Of a stretch of DNA of 64,000 bases, positions 26,437 through 36,702 are shown one piece after another; positions within the stretch are counted from its first letter, which is position 1, and every line of letters begins with the position of its first letter. Both the position numbers and the translations under genes were made by a program. Below the pieces are notes generated by a model that ran no database searches, was not told the origin of the DNA, and saw only the letters and a list, made by a program, of their open reading frames with translations. The DNA is from Pseudomonas baltica. Its GTDB lineage: Bacteria > Pseudomonadota > Gammaproteobacteria > Pseudomonadales > Pseudomonadaceae. Location of the stretch: the NCBI RefSeq assembly GCF_031880315.1, contig NZ_CP134771.1, positions 1,612,001 through 1,676,000 of the forward strand, in the 5' to 3' direction.

Positions 26437-28131
26437 TTAGTTCTGTTTTTCCATTTGAGCACGCAGCAGGTCACCCAGAGTGGTTGGGCCTGCAGCGATA
26501 TCCGAAGCAGCTGGCTTGTCGCGCAGGCTCTGGATTGCTTCTTTCTCGTCTTCAACGTCTTTCGACTTGACCGACAGCTGGATCACGCGCGACTTGCGGT
26601 CTACGGAGATGATCTTGGCTTCTACTTCTTCGCCTTCTTTCAGAACGTTACGCGCGTCTTCAACGCGGTCACGGCTGATTTCAGAAGCTTTCAGAGTAGC
26701 TTCGACGTCTTCGGCCAGGGTGATGATAGCGCCCTTGGCGTCAACTTCTTTAACGATACCTTTGACGATAGCGCCTTTGTCATTGACAGCAACGTAGTTG
26801 GAGAACAGGTCGTCTTCCAGTTGCTTGATACCCAGGGAGATACGCTCACGCTCTGGATCTACCGACAGGATGACGGTGTCAAGCTCGTCGCCCTTCTTGA
26901 AGCGACGTACGGCTTCTTCGCCCACTTCGGTCCAGGAAATGTCGGACAGGTGAACCAGACCGTCGATGCCGCCGTCCAGACCAATGAAGATACCGAAATC
27001 GGTGATCGACTTGATGGTGCCGGAGATCTTGTCGCCCTTGTTGAACTGGCCAGAGAAGTCTTCCCATGGGTTCGACTTGCACTGCTTGATGCCCAGGGAG
27101 ATACGACGACGCTCTTCGTCGATGTCCAGAACCATGACTTCCACTTCGTCGCCGACTTGTACGACTTTCGAAGGGTGGATGTTCTTGTTGGTCCAGTCCA
27201 TTTCGGAAACGTGTACCAGGCCTTCAACGCCTTCTTCCAGCTCAGCGAAGCAGCCGTAGTCGGTCAGGTTGGTAACACGGGCCATTACGCGAGTGCTTTC
27301 TGGGTAACGGGCTTTGATAGCGACCCATGGATCTTCGCCCAGTTGCTTCAGGCCCAGGGAGACGCGGTTACGCTCGCGATCGTATTTCAGAACCTTGACA
27401 TCGATCTCGTCGCCAACGTTGACGATTTCCGATGGGTGCTTGATACGCTTCCAGGCCATGTCGGTGATGTGCAGCAGGCCATCGACGCCACCCAGATCGA
27501 CGAATGCGCCGTAATCGGTGAGGTTCTTGACGATACCTTTGACTTGCTGACCTTCCTGCAGGGATTCCAGCAGAGCTTCGCGCTCGGCGGAGTTCTCGGC
27601 TTCCAGGACACTGCGACGAGAAACGACAACGTTGTTGCGCTTCTGGTCGAGTTTGATGACCTTGAATTCGAGCTCTTTACCTTCCAGGTGGGTGGTGTCG
27701 CGCACTGGGCGGACATCAACCAGGGAACCAGGCAGGAACGCACGGATGCCGTTAACGTCGACAGTGAAGCCGCCTTTAACCTTACCGTTGATAACGCCCT
27801 TGACCACTTCCTCAGCGGCGAAAGCTGCTTCCAGAACAATCCAGCACTCGGCGCGCTTGGCTTTTTCACGGGACAGTTTGGTTTCGCCAAAGCCATCTTC
27901 GACTGCGTCCAGCGCCACGTGAACTTCGTCACCGACGTTGATGGTCAGTTCGCCAGCGTCGTTGTGGAACTGTTCCAGCGGGATCAGACCTTCGGACTTC
28001 AGACCAGCGTGGACGGTTACCCAGCCAGCTTGGTAGTCGATGTCGACGATGATCGCGGTGATGATCGCGCCAGCCTGAAGATTCAGTGTCTTTAGGCTTT
28101 CTTCAAAGAGTTCTGCAAAGCTTTCGCTCAT
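26437..28131 (-). CDS. rpsA: 30S ribosomal protein S1
   Basis: 564 residues beginning [18 protein letters not shown], with six S1 (OB-fold) repeats, seen in recurring patterns such as [41 protein letters not shown] and [19 protein letters not shown]. It binds mRNA on the small subunit and is needed to initiate on structured leaders. An AGGAAT precedes the ATG; the longer frame to 28284 runs into the leader and cmk. The 121-base leader is highly structured. It follows cmk, as in most proteobacteria. Confidence 0.98.
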   Translation of the reverse strand: MSESFAELFEESLKTLNLQAGAIITAIIVDIDYQAGWVTVHAGLKSEGLIPLEQFHNDAGELTINVGDEVHVALDAVEDGFGETKLSREKAKRAECWIVLEAAFAAEEVVKGVINGKVKGGFTVDVNGIRAFLPGSLVDVRPVRDTTHLEGKELEFKVIKLDQKRNNVVVSRRSVLEAENSAEREALLESLQEGQQVKGIVKNLTDYGAFVDLGGVDGLLHITDMAWKRIKHPSEIVNVGDEIDVKVLKYDRERNRVSLGLKQLGEDPWVAIKARYPESTRVMARVTNLTDYGCFAELEEGVEGLVHVSEMDWTNKNIHPSKVVQVGDEVEVMVLDIDEERRRISLGIKQCKSNPWEDFSGQFNKGDKISGTIKSITDFGIFIGLDGGIDGLVHLSDISWTEVGEEAVRRFKKGDELDTVILSVDPERERISLGIKQLEDDLFSNYVAVNDKGAIVKGIVKEVDAKGAIITLAEDVEATLKASEISRDRVEDARNVLKEGEEVEAKIISVDRKSRVIQLSVKSKDVEDEKEAIQSLRDKPAASDIAAGPTTLGDLLRAQMEKQN

Positions 28132-28252
28132 TTTAATTCCTGGTAGATGTGGGCGAAGGAGACGCCCATCTGCCACGTTCCAGCCAACGTGGGTTTCGTT
28201 CAAGTAAAAGAAAGCCTGCAGGACTCGACTGGTCTCCCGCACGCTTTCTTGG
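28132..28252 (-). promoter_or_regulatory. Structured rpsA leader with three hairpins
   Basis: On the minus strand, between the cmk stop and the rpsA start, three stems occur in a row. The first is AAGAAAGC...GCUUUCUU (28208-28250, extended inward by seven more pairs). The second is CCACGUU-GGCUGG-AACGUGG. The third is UGGGCG-UCUCCUU-CGCCCA, just before the ribosome-binding site. In E. coli a comparable series of rpsA leader hairpins drives efficient initiation and autogenous repression by S1; the same role is inferred here. Confidence 0.6.
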
Positions 28253-28942
28253 TCATCCGGCGATATCGCGGAGTGCGATTTCACTCAAGATGCGTTCCAG
28301 CACCTGATCGATGGATAATTCCGTGGAATCCAGCTGTATGGCATCGGCCGCCGGTTTGAGCGGGGCCACTGCGCGCTGGGTGTCTCGCTCATCGCGAGCA
28401 CGTATCTCATCTAGCAGACTCGACAGACTAACATCATCGCCCTTGGCCTTCAACTGCAAGTAACGTCGACGGGCACGCTCCTCGGCACTGGCGGTGAGAA
28501 ATATTTTCAGCGGTGAGTCAGGGAACACCACGGTGCCCATGTCGCGACCATCGGCGACCAGACCCGGCGCCTCCTGAAAAGCGCGCTGGCGCTGCAGCAG
28601 GGCTTCGCGTACCGCCGGCAGCGCGGCAACTGCGGAAGCACCCGCGGCGACTGCTTCGTTGCGAATCGCCTGGCTGACGTCATCGCCTTCAAGGATGATC
28701 GTTTGCGCCTTGCCACCGGTCGCGGCAATGAACTGCACGTCCAGATGAGCGGCCAGCAGCTTCAACGAGGCTTCGTTGCTCAAGTCGACACCGTGGTTGC
28801 CGGCGGCGAACGCCAGCAGCCGATACAGTGCGCCGCTGTCGAGCAGGTTCCAGCCCAGGCGCTTGGCCAGCAGGCCGGCAATGGTGCCTTTGCCAGAGCC
28901 GCTCGGGCCGTCGATGGTGATGACTGGTGCTTGAAAGTTCAC
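28253..28942 (-). CDS. cmk: Cytidylate kinase
   Basis: 229 residues from a GTG start (28942) preceded by GAGGAA. The P-loop [12 protein letters not shown] is near the N-terminus, followed by [12 protein letters not shown] and [12 protein letters not shown], the CMP-binding part. It phosphorylates CMP and dCMP. An open frame to 29176 exists, but the upstream part has no family match. In most pseudomonads the preceding gene is the fused tyrA-aroA; here it is tyrA alone with a REP pair between. Confidence 0.95.
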   Translation of the reverse strand: MNFQAPVITIDGPSGSGKGTIAGLLAKRLGWNLLDSGALYRLLAFAAGNHGVDLSNEASLKLLAAHLDVQFIAATGGKAQTIILEGDDVSQAIRNEAVAAGASAVAALPAVREALLQRQRAFQEAPGLVADGRDMGTVVFPDSPLKIFLTASAEERARRRYLQLKAKGDDVSLSSLLDEIRARDERDTQRAVAPLKPAADAIQLDSTELSIDQVLERILSEIALRDIAG

Positions 28943-29260
28943 ACGTATTCCTCGTGAGCCACACGGATTTCGACCTGGCCGTTGAGTGCCAGGAAACTCG
29001 AAATTGGAGACGATCCGTGGGCTTGTTTCTGAAAAGTGAAAGGTCGCGCCCAGAAGAGACTCCAGGCACCCACCCAAACAGCACGCGACATGATAATGCT
29101 CAAAGGTGACAACTGACAGTGCTGTGCAGGATTGCCGCGATATATGGAGCGTTGGTTCCGGCCTTTTCGCGGGCAAGCCTTGCTCCCACAGTGCTAACCA
29201 AAGTTGAGTAGTACACCTGTGGGAGCACAGCTTGCTGGCGAAGGGGCCAGCACCGTCGAA
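28943..29260. other. Gap between tyrA and cmk where the AroA domain is expected
   Basis: 318 bases without a gene. It holds a REP pair (29158-29248) and about 200 bases next to cmk in which no AroA-like peptide was recognised in any frame. See the finding on the missing EPSP synthase domain. Confidence 0.6.
29158..29248. repeat. REP pair, type A
   Basis: Two facing copies of the Pseudomonas palindromic repeat: CTTTTCGCGGGCAAGCCT... with TGCTCCCACAG, and the inverse CTGTGGGAGCACAGCTTGC...GAAGGGGCC. Typical intergenic REP/BIME. Confidence 0.85.
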
Positions 29261-30175
29261 TCACTTCCCCGGCGCTGGCGCCCGCTGCGCCAGGATGCGG
29301 CCAAAGTGCTCGCGCGCCGCCTGGGCACGGGTGAACACGTCCAGCAATTGCTTGCCATCGCCCGCTTCCACCGCTGTGCGCAAGGTATCCAGATCGCCGC
29401 GATAGATATCCAGGGCGCGCAACACGGCATCCCGGTTGGCCAAGAAGATGTCATGCCACATCACCGGATCACTCCCGGCAATCCGCGTGAAATCGCGAAA
29501 ACCACCCGCAGCATAGCGAAAGATTTCCAGGCTTTCGTCGCGCTTGGCCATGGAATCGACCATGTTGAAAGCCAGCAGGTGAGGCAAATGACTGGTGGCG
29601 GCCAGCACTTCGTCGTGACGCTGGACCGCCATGTGCTCGACATCGGCACCCAGTTCACGCCACAGCCGATCCACCAGGTATAGCGCGCTGGGGTCGGTCT
29701 CTTCGAGCGGCGTGAGGATCACCTTGTAGCGCTGAAACATCTCGCCATTGGACGCCTCTACCCCGCTCTGCTCGGAGCCGGCAATCGGATGGCCGGGCAC
29801 GAAGCGCGCCATCCGCTGGCGACCGAACACATCCCGCGCGGCACGCACCACGTTGCCCTTGGCACTGCCGACGTCGGTGATCACCGCGTCGCCCAGCTCC
29901 AACCGCGACAGCCTGGCCAGGACCTTTTCCATCGCCAGAATCGGCACCGCGAGCTGGATCACGTCGGCGCCGACACAGGCTGCGGCCAAGTCGGCCTCGC
30001 AGCGATCAGTCACGCCCAGCTCCACGGCGCGCTCACGGGAATGGGCATCCAGATCGACACCCACCACCTCACCACACAGACCACGAGCCTTGAGGCCCTT
30101 GGCAAACGAACCACCGATCAGCCCCAGACCGACCACCACCAAGCGACCGATCAGCGGTTTTTGCTGTTCAACCAC
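29261..30175 (-). CDS. tyrA: Prephenate (arogenate) dehydrogenase, free-standing
   Basis: 304 residues. The NAD-binding start GRLVVVGLGLIGGSFAKGLK, the GHPIAGSEQSGVEAS substrate segment and SHLPHLLAFNMVDS are typical of TyrA of pseudomonads. It oxidises prephenate or arogenate towards tyrosine. In this genus the protein normally continues without a stop into AroA (about 740 residues). Here it ends just after AREHFGRILAQRA, the junction point, with PAPGK and a stop. The start overlaps hisC by eight bases. Confidence 0.93.
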   Translation of the reverse strand: MVEQQKPLIGRLVVVGLGLIGGSFAKGLKARGLCGEVVGVDLDAHSRERAVELGVTDRCEADLAAACVGADVIQLAVPILAMEKVLARLSRLELGDAVITDVGSAKGNVVRAARDVFGRQRMARFVPGHPIAGSEQSGVEASNGEMFQRYKVILTPLEETDPSALYLVDRLWRELGADVEHMAVQRHDEVLAATSHLPHLLAFNMVDSMAKRDESLEIFRYAAGGFRDFTRIAGSDPVMWHDIFLANRDAVLRALDIYRGDLDTLRTAVEAGDGKQLLDVFTRAQAAREHFGRILAQRAPAPGK

Positions 30176-31277
30176 GACCCAAGACCTTGCCCAGCGCTTC
30201 GAGGAAACGGCTGTTTTCAGCCGCCGTACCCACGGTTACCCGCAGATGCCGGGGCATGCCGTAGTTGGCGACCGGGCGCACGATCACACCTTCGCGCAGC
30301 AACGCCTGATTGATCGGCGCCGCGTCCTGGCCCATGTCGACGGCCAGGAAATTGCCCTTGGACGGGATCCAGCCCAGCCCCAGCGCGAGCAGACCGTCCT
30401 GCAACTGCAGCAGGCCAGCGTTGTTGAGCGAGCGGCTATGGGCCAGGTAATCGACATCGTCCAGCGCCGCACAGGCCGCCGCCAGCGCCAGGCTGTTGAC
30501 GTTGAACGGCTGGCGTATACGGTTGAGCACATCGGCAATCACGGCCGACGAAATCCCGTAGCCGACCCGAAGCGCCGCCAGGCCATAGGCCTTGGAGAAG
30601 GTGCGCGACACCAGCAGGTTGTCGTGGGCCGTCAGGTAATCCAGGCCGTCCGGCAGTTCGCTGCCGGAGGCGTACTCGATATAGGCCTCGTCCAGCACCA
30701 CCAGGACGTGCGCCGGCACCGCAGCAAGGAAGTCGCTCAGCGCCTGCGGGCCGAACCAGGTGCCGGTCGGGTTATTGGGGTTGGCGATGAACACCACGCG
30801 GGTGTTGGCATCGATAGCCGCCAGCATCGCTGGCAGGTCATGCCCCCACTCCTTGGCCGGGACCACGCGAGCCTCGGCGCCGACGGCCTGAGTGACGATC
30901 GGATACACCGCGAAGGCGTGCTGGCTGAACACTGCGTTGACGCCCGGTGCCAGGTAGGCACGGGCCACCAGCTCGAGAATATCGTTGGAACCGTTGCCCA
31001 GCGTGACCTGGTCGATCCCCACCTTGGCGCGCTCGGCCAATTTGACCTTGAGGTTGTAACCGTTGCCGTCAGGGTAGCGGGTCAGCTCGGCGAGTTCCGC
31101 GGCGATGGCCGCCAGCGCCTTGGGGCTGGCACCCAGCGGATTCTCGTTACTGGCCAACTTGACGATCTTGGCGGGGTCGAGGTTCAGCTCGCGTGCCAGT
31201 TCGTCCACCGGCTTGCCAGGGATGTAGGGCGAGAGCTGCTGCACGCTGGATTGCGCCAGGGCAAGGAAATCAGTCAT
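30168..31277 (-). CDS. hisC: Histidinol-phosphate / aromatic aminotransferase
   Basis: 369 residues, fold type I PLP aminotransferase. Motifs: LASNENPLGASP, NPNNPTGTW, VLDEAYIEY and the PLP lysine in SRTFSKAYGLAALRVGYG. Its place between pheA and tyrA matches hisHb of the Pseudomonas aromatic supraoperon, whose product aminates prephenate, phenylpyruvate or imidazole-acetol phosphate. It begins 10 bases after the pheA stop. Confidence 0.95.
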   Translation of the reverse strand: MTDFLALAQSSVQQLSPYIPGKPVDELARELNLDPAKIVKLASNENPLGASPKALAAIAAELAELTRYPDGNGYNLKVKLAERAKVGIDQVTLGNGSNDILELVARAYLAPGVNAVFSQHAFAVYPIVTQAVGAEARVVPAKEWGHDLPAMLAAIDANTRVVFIANPNNPTGTWFGPQALSDFLAAVPAHVLVVLDEAYIEYASGSELPDGLDYLTAHDNLLVSRTFSKAYGLAALRVGYGISSAVIADVLNRIRQPFNVNSLALAAACAALDDVDYLAHSRSLNNAGLLQLQDGLLALGLGWIPSKGNFLAVDMGQDAAPINQALLREGVIVRPVANYGMPRHLRVTVGTAAENSRFLEALGKVLGRG

Positions 31278-31286
31278 GTCGGGGCC

Positions 31287-32381
31287 TCAGAGCACAGCTT
31301 TGGGGTAGGAGCCCAGCACTTTCAGCGCCACGGCTTCCTGACGTATACGTTCGAGCACGCCTTTGATCAACGGATCGCGGTGATGACCGACGAAATCGAT
31401 GAAGAACACATAGGTCCACTTGCCGCTGCGCGAGGGCCGCGTTTCGATGCGAGTGAGGTCAATGTTGTTCTCGTGGAACGGCACCAGCAACTCGTGCAGC
31501 GCGCCCGGCTTGTTACTCATGGAGACGATGATCGAGGTCTTGTCGTCGCCAGTGGGCGGTACTTCCTGGTTGCCGATGATCAGGAACCGGGTCGAGTTGT
31601 CGGGGCGGTCTTCGATCTTTTCTGCCAGGCGCTGCAGGTCGTAGAGGCTGGCCGCCATGTCACCGGCGATCGCTGCCGAATTCCACTCGCTCTTGACCCG
31701 CTTGGCCGCTTCGGCATTGCTGGCCACGGCGATGCGCTCGACGTTGGGATAATGTGCGTCCAGCCACTTGCGGCACTGGGCCAGCGACTGGGCGTGGGAA
31801 TAGATGCGGCTGATGTTGGCGGACTTGGTGTTTTCGCCGATCAGCAAGTGATGGTGAATACGCAGTTCGACTTCGCCGCAGATGACCATGTCGTGTTCGA
31901 GAAAACTGTCGAGGGTGTGGTTGACTGCACCCTCGGTGGAGTTTTCTACAGGCACGACGCCAAAGTTGACCGAGCCGGCCACCACTTCGCGGAACACTTC
32001 GTCGATGGCGGCCATAGGCGCGCTGATGACGGCGTGGCCGAAGTGCTTCATGGCCGCAGCCTGGGTGAAGGTCCCCTCCGGGCCCAGATAGGCAACCCTG
32101 AGCGGGTTCTCCAGCGCCAGGCACGAGGACATCACTTCGCGGAACAAGCGGGCCATTTCCTCATTGCTGAGGGGCCCCTTGTTGCGCTCCATGACGCGCT
32201 TGAGCACCTGCGCCTCACGCTCCGGACGATAGAACACCGGCACTTCGCCTTCCTTGAGTGCGGCCATTTTCACGCGGGCGACTTCTTCGGCGCAGCGTGC
32301 GCGATCGCTGATCAGCTCGATGATTTTCTCGTCGAGGCTGTCGATGCGCACGCGCAGTGCCTGGAGTTCGTGTTCGGACAT
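31287..32381 (-). CDS. pheA: Bifunctional chorismate mutase / prephenate dehydratase (P-protein)
   Basis: 364 residues. The AroQ chorismate mutase is at about 1-90 (ALRVRIDSLDEKIIELISDRA), the prephenate dehydratase at about 95-275 (VAYLGPEGTFTQAA, FGVVPVENSTEGAVN) and the ACT regulatory domain at about 285-360 (NKPGALHELL and the ETRPSR motif for phenylalanine binding). It makes phenylpyruvate from chorismate and is probably inhibited by phenylalanine. It overlaps the serC stop by one base (TGATG). Confidence 0.97.
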   Translation of the reverse strand: MSEHELQALRVRIDSLDEKIIELISDRARCAEEVARVKMAALKEGEVPVFYRPEREAQVLKRVMERNKGPLSNEEMARLFREVMSSCLALENPLRVAYLGPEGTFTQAAAMKHFGHAVISAPMAAIDEVFREVVAGSVNFGVVPVENSTEGAVNHTLDSFLEHDMVICGEVELRIHHHLLIGENTKSANISRIYSHAQSLAQCRKWLDAHYPNVERIAVASNAEAAKRVKSEWNSAAIAGDMAASLYDLQRLAEKIEDRPDNSTRFLIIGNQEVPPTGDDKTSIIVSMSNKPGALHELLVPFHENNIDLTRIETRPSRSGKWTYVFFIDFVGHHRDPLIKGVLERIRQEAVALKVLGSYPKAVL

Positions 32382-33466
32382 CAGGCGTGTTCCTTCTCGA
32401 ACTCGGCCATGTAGGCGATCAGCGCTTCAACCGCATCCAGGCCCAGGGCATTGTAGATAGAGGCGCGCATGCCGCCGACCGAGCGGTGGCCACGCAGGTT
32501 GAGCAGACGGCGCTCGTCGGCACCGGCCAGGAAGGCCTTGTCGAGGCGCTCGTCCGCCAAGCGGAACGGCACGTTCATCCACGAGCGGACGTTGATGGCG
32601 ATCGGGTTGCTGTAGAACGCGCTCTTGTCGATGAAGCCGTAGAGCAGGTCTTTTTTCGCCCTGTTGCGTTTTTCCATGGCGTCGACGCCGCCCTGCTCCT
32701 TGAGCCACTCGAACACCAGGCCCGAGAGGTACCAGGAGTAGCTGGCCGGGGTGTTGTACATCGAGCCGTTGTCGGCGGCGACCTTGTAGTTGAGCATGGT
32801 CGGGCAGACACTGCGGGCCTTGCCGAGCAGGTCTTCGCGGATGATCACCACCACCAGGCCGCTGGGGCCGATGTTCTTTTGCGCACCGGCGTAGATCATG
32901 CCGAACTGCGAGACATCGACAGGGCGCGAGAGGATGTCCGAGGACATGTCCACGACCAGCGGGACGTCGCCGGTCTGCGGAACCCAGTCGAATTCCAGGC
33001 CGCCGATGGTTTCGTTCGAGGCGTAATGAATGTAGGCCGCGCCGGGAGTGAGGTTCCACTCATTCTGGCCGGGGATGTTCAGGTAGTCGTAGGGCTTGGC
33101 GCTGGCGGCGACGTTGATGTTGCCGTAGCGACGCCCCTCTTCGATGGCCTTTTTCGACCAGATGCCGGTCTCGATGTAGTCGGCGGTGCCGTTTTCGGGC
33201 AGCAGGTTGAGCGGGATCTCCGCGAACTGCTGGCTGGCGCCGCCTTGCAGAAACAGCACCTTGTAGTTGTTGGGCACGGACAGCAGGTCACGCAGGTCCT
33301 GCTCGGCCTTCTCGGCGATGGCCACGTACTCGTCGCTGCGGTGGCTCATTTCCATGACCGACAAGCCCTTGCCATGCCAGTCGAGCATCTCGCCCTGGGC
33401 GCGGCGCAGTACGGCTTCAGGAAGCGCAGCTGGGCCTGCGCAGAAGTTAAAGGCTCGATTGCTCAC
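32381..33466 (-). CDS. serC: Phosphoserine aminotransferase
   Basis: 361 residues from a GTG at 33466, the usual length. The start SNRAFNFCAGPAALPEAVL, the GGASQQFAEIPLNLL segment and the PLP lysine in YAGAQKNIGPSGLVVV are typical of SerC. It serves serine and pyridoxal phosphate synthesis. The frame is open to 33622, but that part crosses a REP pair. It is the second gene of the gyrA-to-rpsA supraoperon. Confidence 0.96.
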   Translation of the reverse strand: MSNRAFNFCAGPAALPEAVLRRAQGEMLDWHGKGLSVMEMSHRSDEYVAIAEKAEQDLRDLLSVPNNYKVLFLQGGASQQFAEIPLNLLPENGTADYIETGIWSKKAIEEGRRYGNINVAASAKPYDYLNIPGQNEWNLTPGAAYIHYASNETIGGLEFDWVPQTGDVPLVVDMSSDILSRPVDVSQFGMIYAGAQKNIGPSGLVVVIIREDLLGKARSVCPTMLNYKVAADNGSMYNTPASYSWYLSGLVFEWLKEQGGVDAMEKRNRAKKDLLYGFIDKSAFYSNPIAINVRSWMNVPFRLADERLDKAFLAGADERRLLNLRGHRSVGGMRASIYNALGLDAVEALIAYMAEFEKEHA

Positions 33467-33520
33467 GTCTGGTTCTCGCTTTGGCCTGAGAAAATTTGAG
33501 AGTGTTGCACAAGGCTTGGG

Positions 33521-33609
33521 GACCCCTTCGCGGGCAAGCCTTGCTCCTACAGGTGTGTGCCGCAGGGCCTGTTGGTACTGCAGGAGCAAGCTTGCTCGCG
33601 AAGAGGTCG
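33521..33609. repeat. REP pair, type A
   Basis: CCCCTTCGCGGGCAAGCCTTGCTCCTACAGG and the facing CTGCAGGAGCAAGCTTGCTCGCGAAGAGG between gyrA and serC. Confidence 0.85.
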
Positions 33610-33666
33610 GCAAGACCACCATCGCTCAAAAGCCAGCCCCCAACAGCCCGACATCACCTGCTTATA

Positions 33667-36324
33667 TTAGTCCTGGATCACATCGCCATCGGCATCGCCT
33701 TCGGCCACGTCACCGTCCAACCCATCACCGTCGATCGCTGCAGGGGCTTCATAGCCCTCCTCGCCTTCGAGCAATTCCTCGCCCTCGACTTCGGATGGCT
33801 CCTGCACGCGCTCAAGGCCCACCAGCTTCTCGTCGCTGGCCAGCTTGATCAGGGTCACACCCTGAGTGTTGCGGCCCAGGCTGGAGACTTCGCCGACGCG
33901 GGTGCGCACCAGGGTGCCCTGATCGGAGATCAGCATGATCTCTTCACCATCGAGTACTTGCACCGCACCGACCAGACGGCCGTTGCGATCGTTGCTGACC
34001 ATGGCGATAACGCCCTGACCGCCACGCTTGTACTCGGGGAACTCGGTGATCGCGGTACGCTTGCCGTAGCCACGTTCGGAAGCGGTAAGGATCTGGCTGC
34101 CCTCTTCAGGGATGATCATGGAGATCAGCTTCTGGTCTTCAGGCAGGCGCATGCCGCGCACACCGCGGGCGGTACGGCCCATGGCGCGGACGTCGGACTC
34201 CTTGAAGCGGGTGACCTTGCCACCGTCGGAGAACAGCATCACTTCACGCTCGCCATCAGTGATCGAGGCGCTGATGAGGATGTCGCCTTCGTCCAGCTCC
34301 AGGGCGATCAGACCAACGCTGCGCTGACGGCTGAATTGCTCCAGCGGGGTCTTCTTGACGGTACCGTTGGCGGTCGCCATGAAGATGAAGTGGCCTTCGG
34401 TGTATTCCTCGACCGGCAGCATGGTGGTGATGTACTCACCCTCACCAAGCGGCAGCAGGTTGACCAGCGGACGACCACGGGCGGCGCGGGACGCTTCGGG
34501 GATTTCGTAGGTCTTGAGCCAGTACACCTTGCCCTTGCTGGAGAACAGCAGCAGCGTGGTGTGGCTGTTGGCGACCAGCAGGTGCGAGATGTAGTCCTCG
34601 TCCTTGACGCCGGTGGCGGATTTGCCTTTGCCGCCGCGACGCTGAGCCTGATAGGCAGCCAGCGGTTGGGTCTTGGCGTAACCGGTGTGGGAAATGGTCA
34701 CCACGCGCTCTTCTTCCGGGATCATGTCACCCAGGGTCAGGTCGAGGCGCGCGTCGAGGATCTCGGTGCGGCGCACGTCGCCGTATTCGGCGCGGATCAG
34801 TTCGAGCTCTTCGCGGATCACTTCCATCAGGCGCGTGGCGCTGCTGAGGATGCGGATCAGCTCGCCGATCTGGTTGAGGATCTCCTGGTATTCGGCCAGC
34901 AGCTTCTCGTGTTCCAGGCCGGTCAGACGGTGCAGACGCAGGTCCAGAATGGCCTGGGCTTGCTCGGGCGACAGGAAGTACTTGCCGTCGCGCATGCCGT
35001 ATTGCGGATCAAGGTTCTCGGGGCGGCACGAATCGGCGCCAGCGCGCTCGACCATGGTCGCCACGGCTTCGGATTCCCACGGCATCTTGATCAGCGCTTC
35101 CTTGGCTTCCGACGGCGTTGGCGAGGCCTTGATCAGGGCGATGACCGGATCGATGTTGGACAGCGCGACCGCTTGACCTTCCAGGATATGGCCACGTTCA
35201 CGGGCCTTGCGCAGCTCGAACACGGTACGACGCGTGACCACTTCACGGCGGTGACGGACGAAGGCTTCGAGCAGGTCCTTGAGGTTGAGGATGCGCGGAC
35301 GGCCATCGATCAGGGCAACGACGTTGATCCCGAACACGGCCTGCATCTGGGTCTGGGCGAACAGGTTGTTGAGGATCACCTCAGGCACTTCGCCGCGACG
35401 CAGCTCGATGACGATGCGCATGCCGTCCTTGTCGGACTCGTCACGCAACTCGGTGATGCCTTCGAGTTTTTTCTCTTTGACCAGTTCGGCGATCTTCTCG
35501 ATCAGACGGGCCTTGTTGAGCTGATACGGCAGCTCGGTGACCACGATCTGCTGGCGGCCACCAACCTTGTCGATGTCTTCGATGTGCGAGCGGGCGCGCA
35601 TATAGATGCGGCCACGGCCGGTACGGTAAGCCTCGATGATGCCGGCGCGACCGTTGATGATACCGGCAGTGGGGAAGTCCGGGCCGGGGATGAACTGCAT
35701 CAGTTCATCGACAGTGATCTCGGCGTTGTCGATCAGCGCCAGGCAGCCGTCGATGACTTCACCGAGGTTGTGCGGCGGAATGTTGGTGGCCATGCCCACT
35801 GCGATACCGCTCGAGCCGTTGACCAGCAGGTTGGGAATGCGCGTCGGCATGACCGCCGGGATCTGCTCGGTGCCGTCGTAGTTGGGCACCCAGTCGACGG
35901 TCTCCTTGTGCAAGTCGGCCAGCAGCTCGTGGGCCAGCTTGGTCATGCGCACTTCGGTGTATCGCATGGCCGCAGCGTTGTCGCCGTCCACCGAACCGAA
36001 GTTGCCCTGGCCATCGACCAGCAGGTAACGCAGCGAGAACGGCTGCGCCATGCGGACGATGGTGTCGTACACCGCGGTATCACCGTGCGGGTGATACTTA
36101 CCGATCACGTCACCGACCACACGGGCGGATTTCTTGTACGGCTTGTTCCAGTCGTTGCCCAGCTCGCTCATTGCGAAGAGTACGCGGCGGTGCACGGGCT
36201 TCAAGCCATCGCGTGCATCGGGCAGTGCCCGCCCGACAATCACGCTCATCGCGTAGTCGAGGTAGGACTGTTTCAGCTCGTCTTCGATATTGACCGGGAG
36301 GATTTCTTTGGCCAGTTCGCCCAT
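33667..36324 (-). CDS. gyrA: DNA gyrase subunit A
   Basis: 885 residues beginning [18 protein letters not shown]. The catalytic Tyr lies in [10 protein letters not shown] (about 120); the GyrA box is QRRGGKGK near residue 560 and the six-bladed C-terminal wrapping domain ends in an acidic tail. The quinolone-resistance region reads [14 protein letters not shown]: Thr at position 83 and Asp at 87, the wild-type state of pseudomonads. The first gene of the supraoperon. The frame runs to 36369, but the family start is at 36324. Confidence 0.98.
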   Translation of the reverse strand: MGELAKEILPVNIEDELKQSYLDYAMSVIVGRALPDARDGLKPVHRRVLFAMSELGNDWNKPYKKSARVVGDVIGKYHPHGDTAVYDTIVRMAQPFSLRYLLVDGQGNFGSVDGDNAAAMRYTEVRMTKLAHELLADLHKETVDWVPNYDGTEQIPAVMPTRIPNLLVNGSSGIAVGMATNIPPHNLGEVIDGCLALIDNAEITVDELMQFIPGPDFPTAGIINGRAGIIEAYRTGRGRIYMRARSHIEDIDKVGGRQQIVVTELPYQLNKARLIEKIAELVKEKKLEGITELRDESDKDGMRIVIELRRGEVPEVILNNLFAQTQMQAVFGINVVALIDGRPRILNLKDLLEAFVRHRREVVTRRTVFELRKARERGHILEGQAVALSNIDPVIALIKASPTPSEAKEALIKMPWESEAVATMVERAGADSCRPENLDPQYGMRDGKYFLSPEQAQAILDLRLHRLTGLEHEKLLAEYQEILNQIGELIRILSSATRLMEVIREELELIRAEYGDVRRTEILDARLDLTLGDMIPEEERVVTISHTGYAKTQPLAAYQAQRRGGKGKSATGVKDEDYISHLLVANSHTTLLLFSSKGKVYWLKTYEIPEASRAARGRPLVNLLPLGEGEYITTMLPVEEYTEGHFIFMATANGTVKKTPLEQFSRQRSVGLIALELDEGDILISASITDGEREVMLFSDGGKVTRFKESDVRAMGRTARGVRGMRLPEDQKLISMIIPEEGSQILTASERGYGKRTAITEFPEYKRGGQGVIAMVSNDRNGRLVGAVQVLDGEEIMLISDQGTLVRTRVGEVSSLGRNTQGVTLIKLASDEKLVGLERVQEPSEVEGEELLEGEEGYEAPAAIDGDGLDGDVAEGDADGDVIQD

Positions 36325-36702
36325 GAGAAGCCTGATTCCTTTTTCTGGTGAAACCCGCGCTGACCTCATGGGACGCGCAAGGCTTGCCGCTGCAGACCGG
36401 TGCCATGCAACGACTTACGACAAATCAATACGTTATGCCCTGCAACTGGGCACGCGACACGGCTCGTTGGAGCGGTCCCGTAAACCGCCGGATGGTATCA
36501 CAATCGCCGCCAGGCACCTATCCCCCAGAGGGCTTGGTTTCCCATTAATCGATGGGGCAATCAGCCTGAGGCGGCTCTGAGGGGCTTTGGTGCTGTTTTG
36601 GCCTGCGCTTAATATGTATTTACGCGCGGCTAAATAGAAAAGCTGCACAACCCACCTGTTGGAGCAGGCTGTGCCGCGAAGCTTTTGGCGGTTTCAGCAG
36701 TA
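36325..36702. other. gyrA upstream region
   Basis: 378 bases between the mtnA stop and the gyrA start, both on the minus strand. It should contain the gyrA promoter, which could not be placed with confidence. One REP-like half site (GGAGCAGGCTGTGCCGCGAAGC, about 36660-36681) lies next to mtnA. No gene seen. Confidence 0.5.

Noticed and set aside
29748..32414. An 888-codon open frame on the plus strand across tyrA, hisC and pheA
   Set aside because: It is antisense to three certain genes. G+C-rich codon use leaves the opposite strand without stops, and the peptide is rich in Arg, His, Gln and Gly with no recognisable domain.
33496..36351. A 951-codon plus-strand open frame opposite gyrA
   Set aside because: A shadow frame; gyrA on the other strand has all expected motifs.
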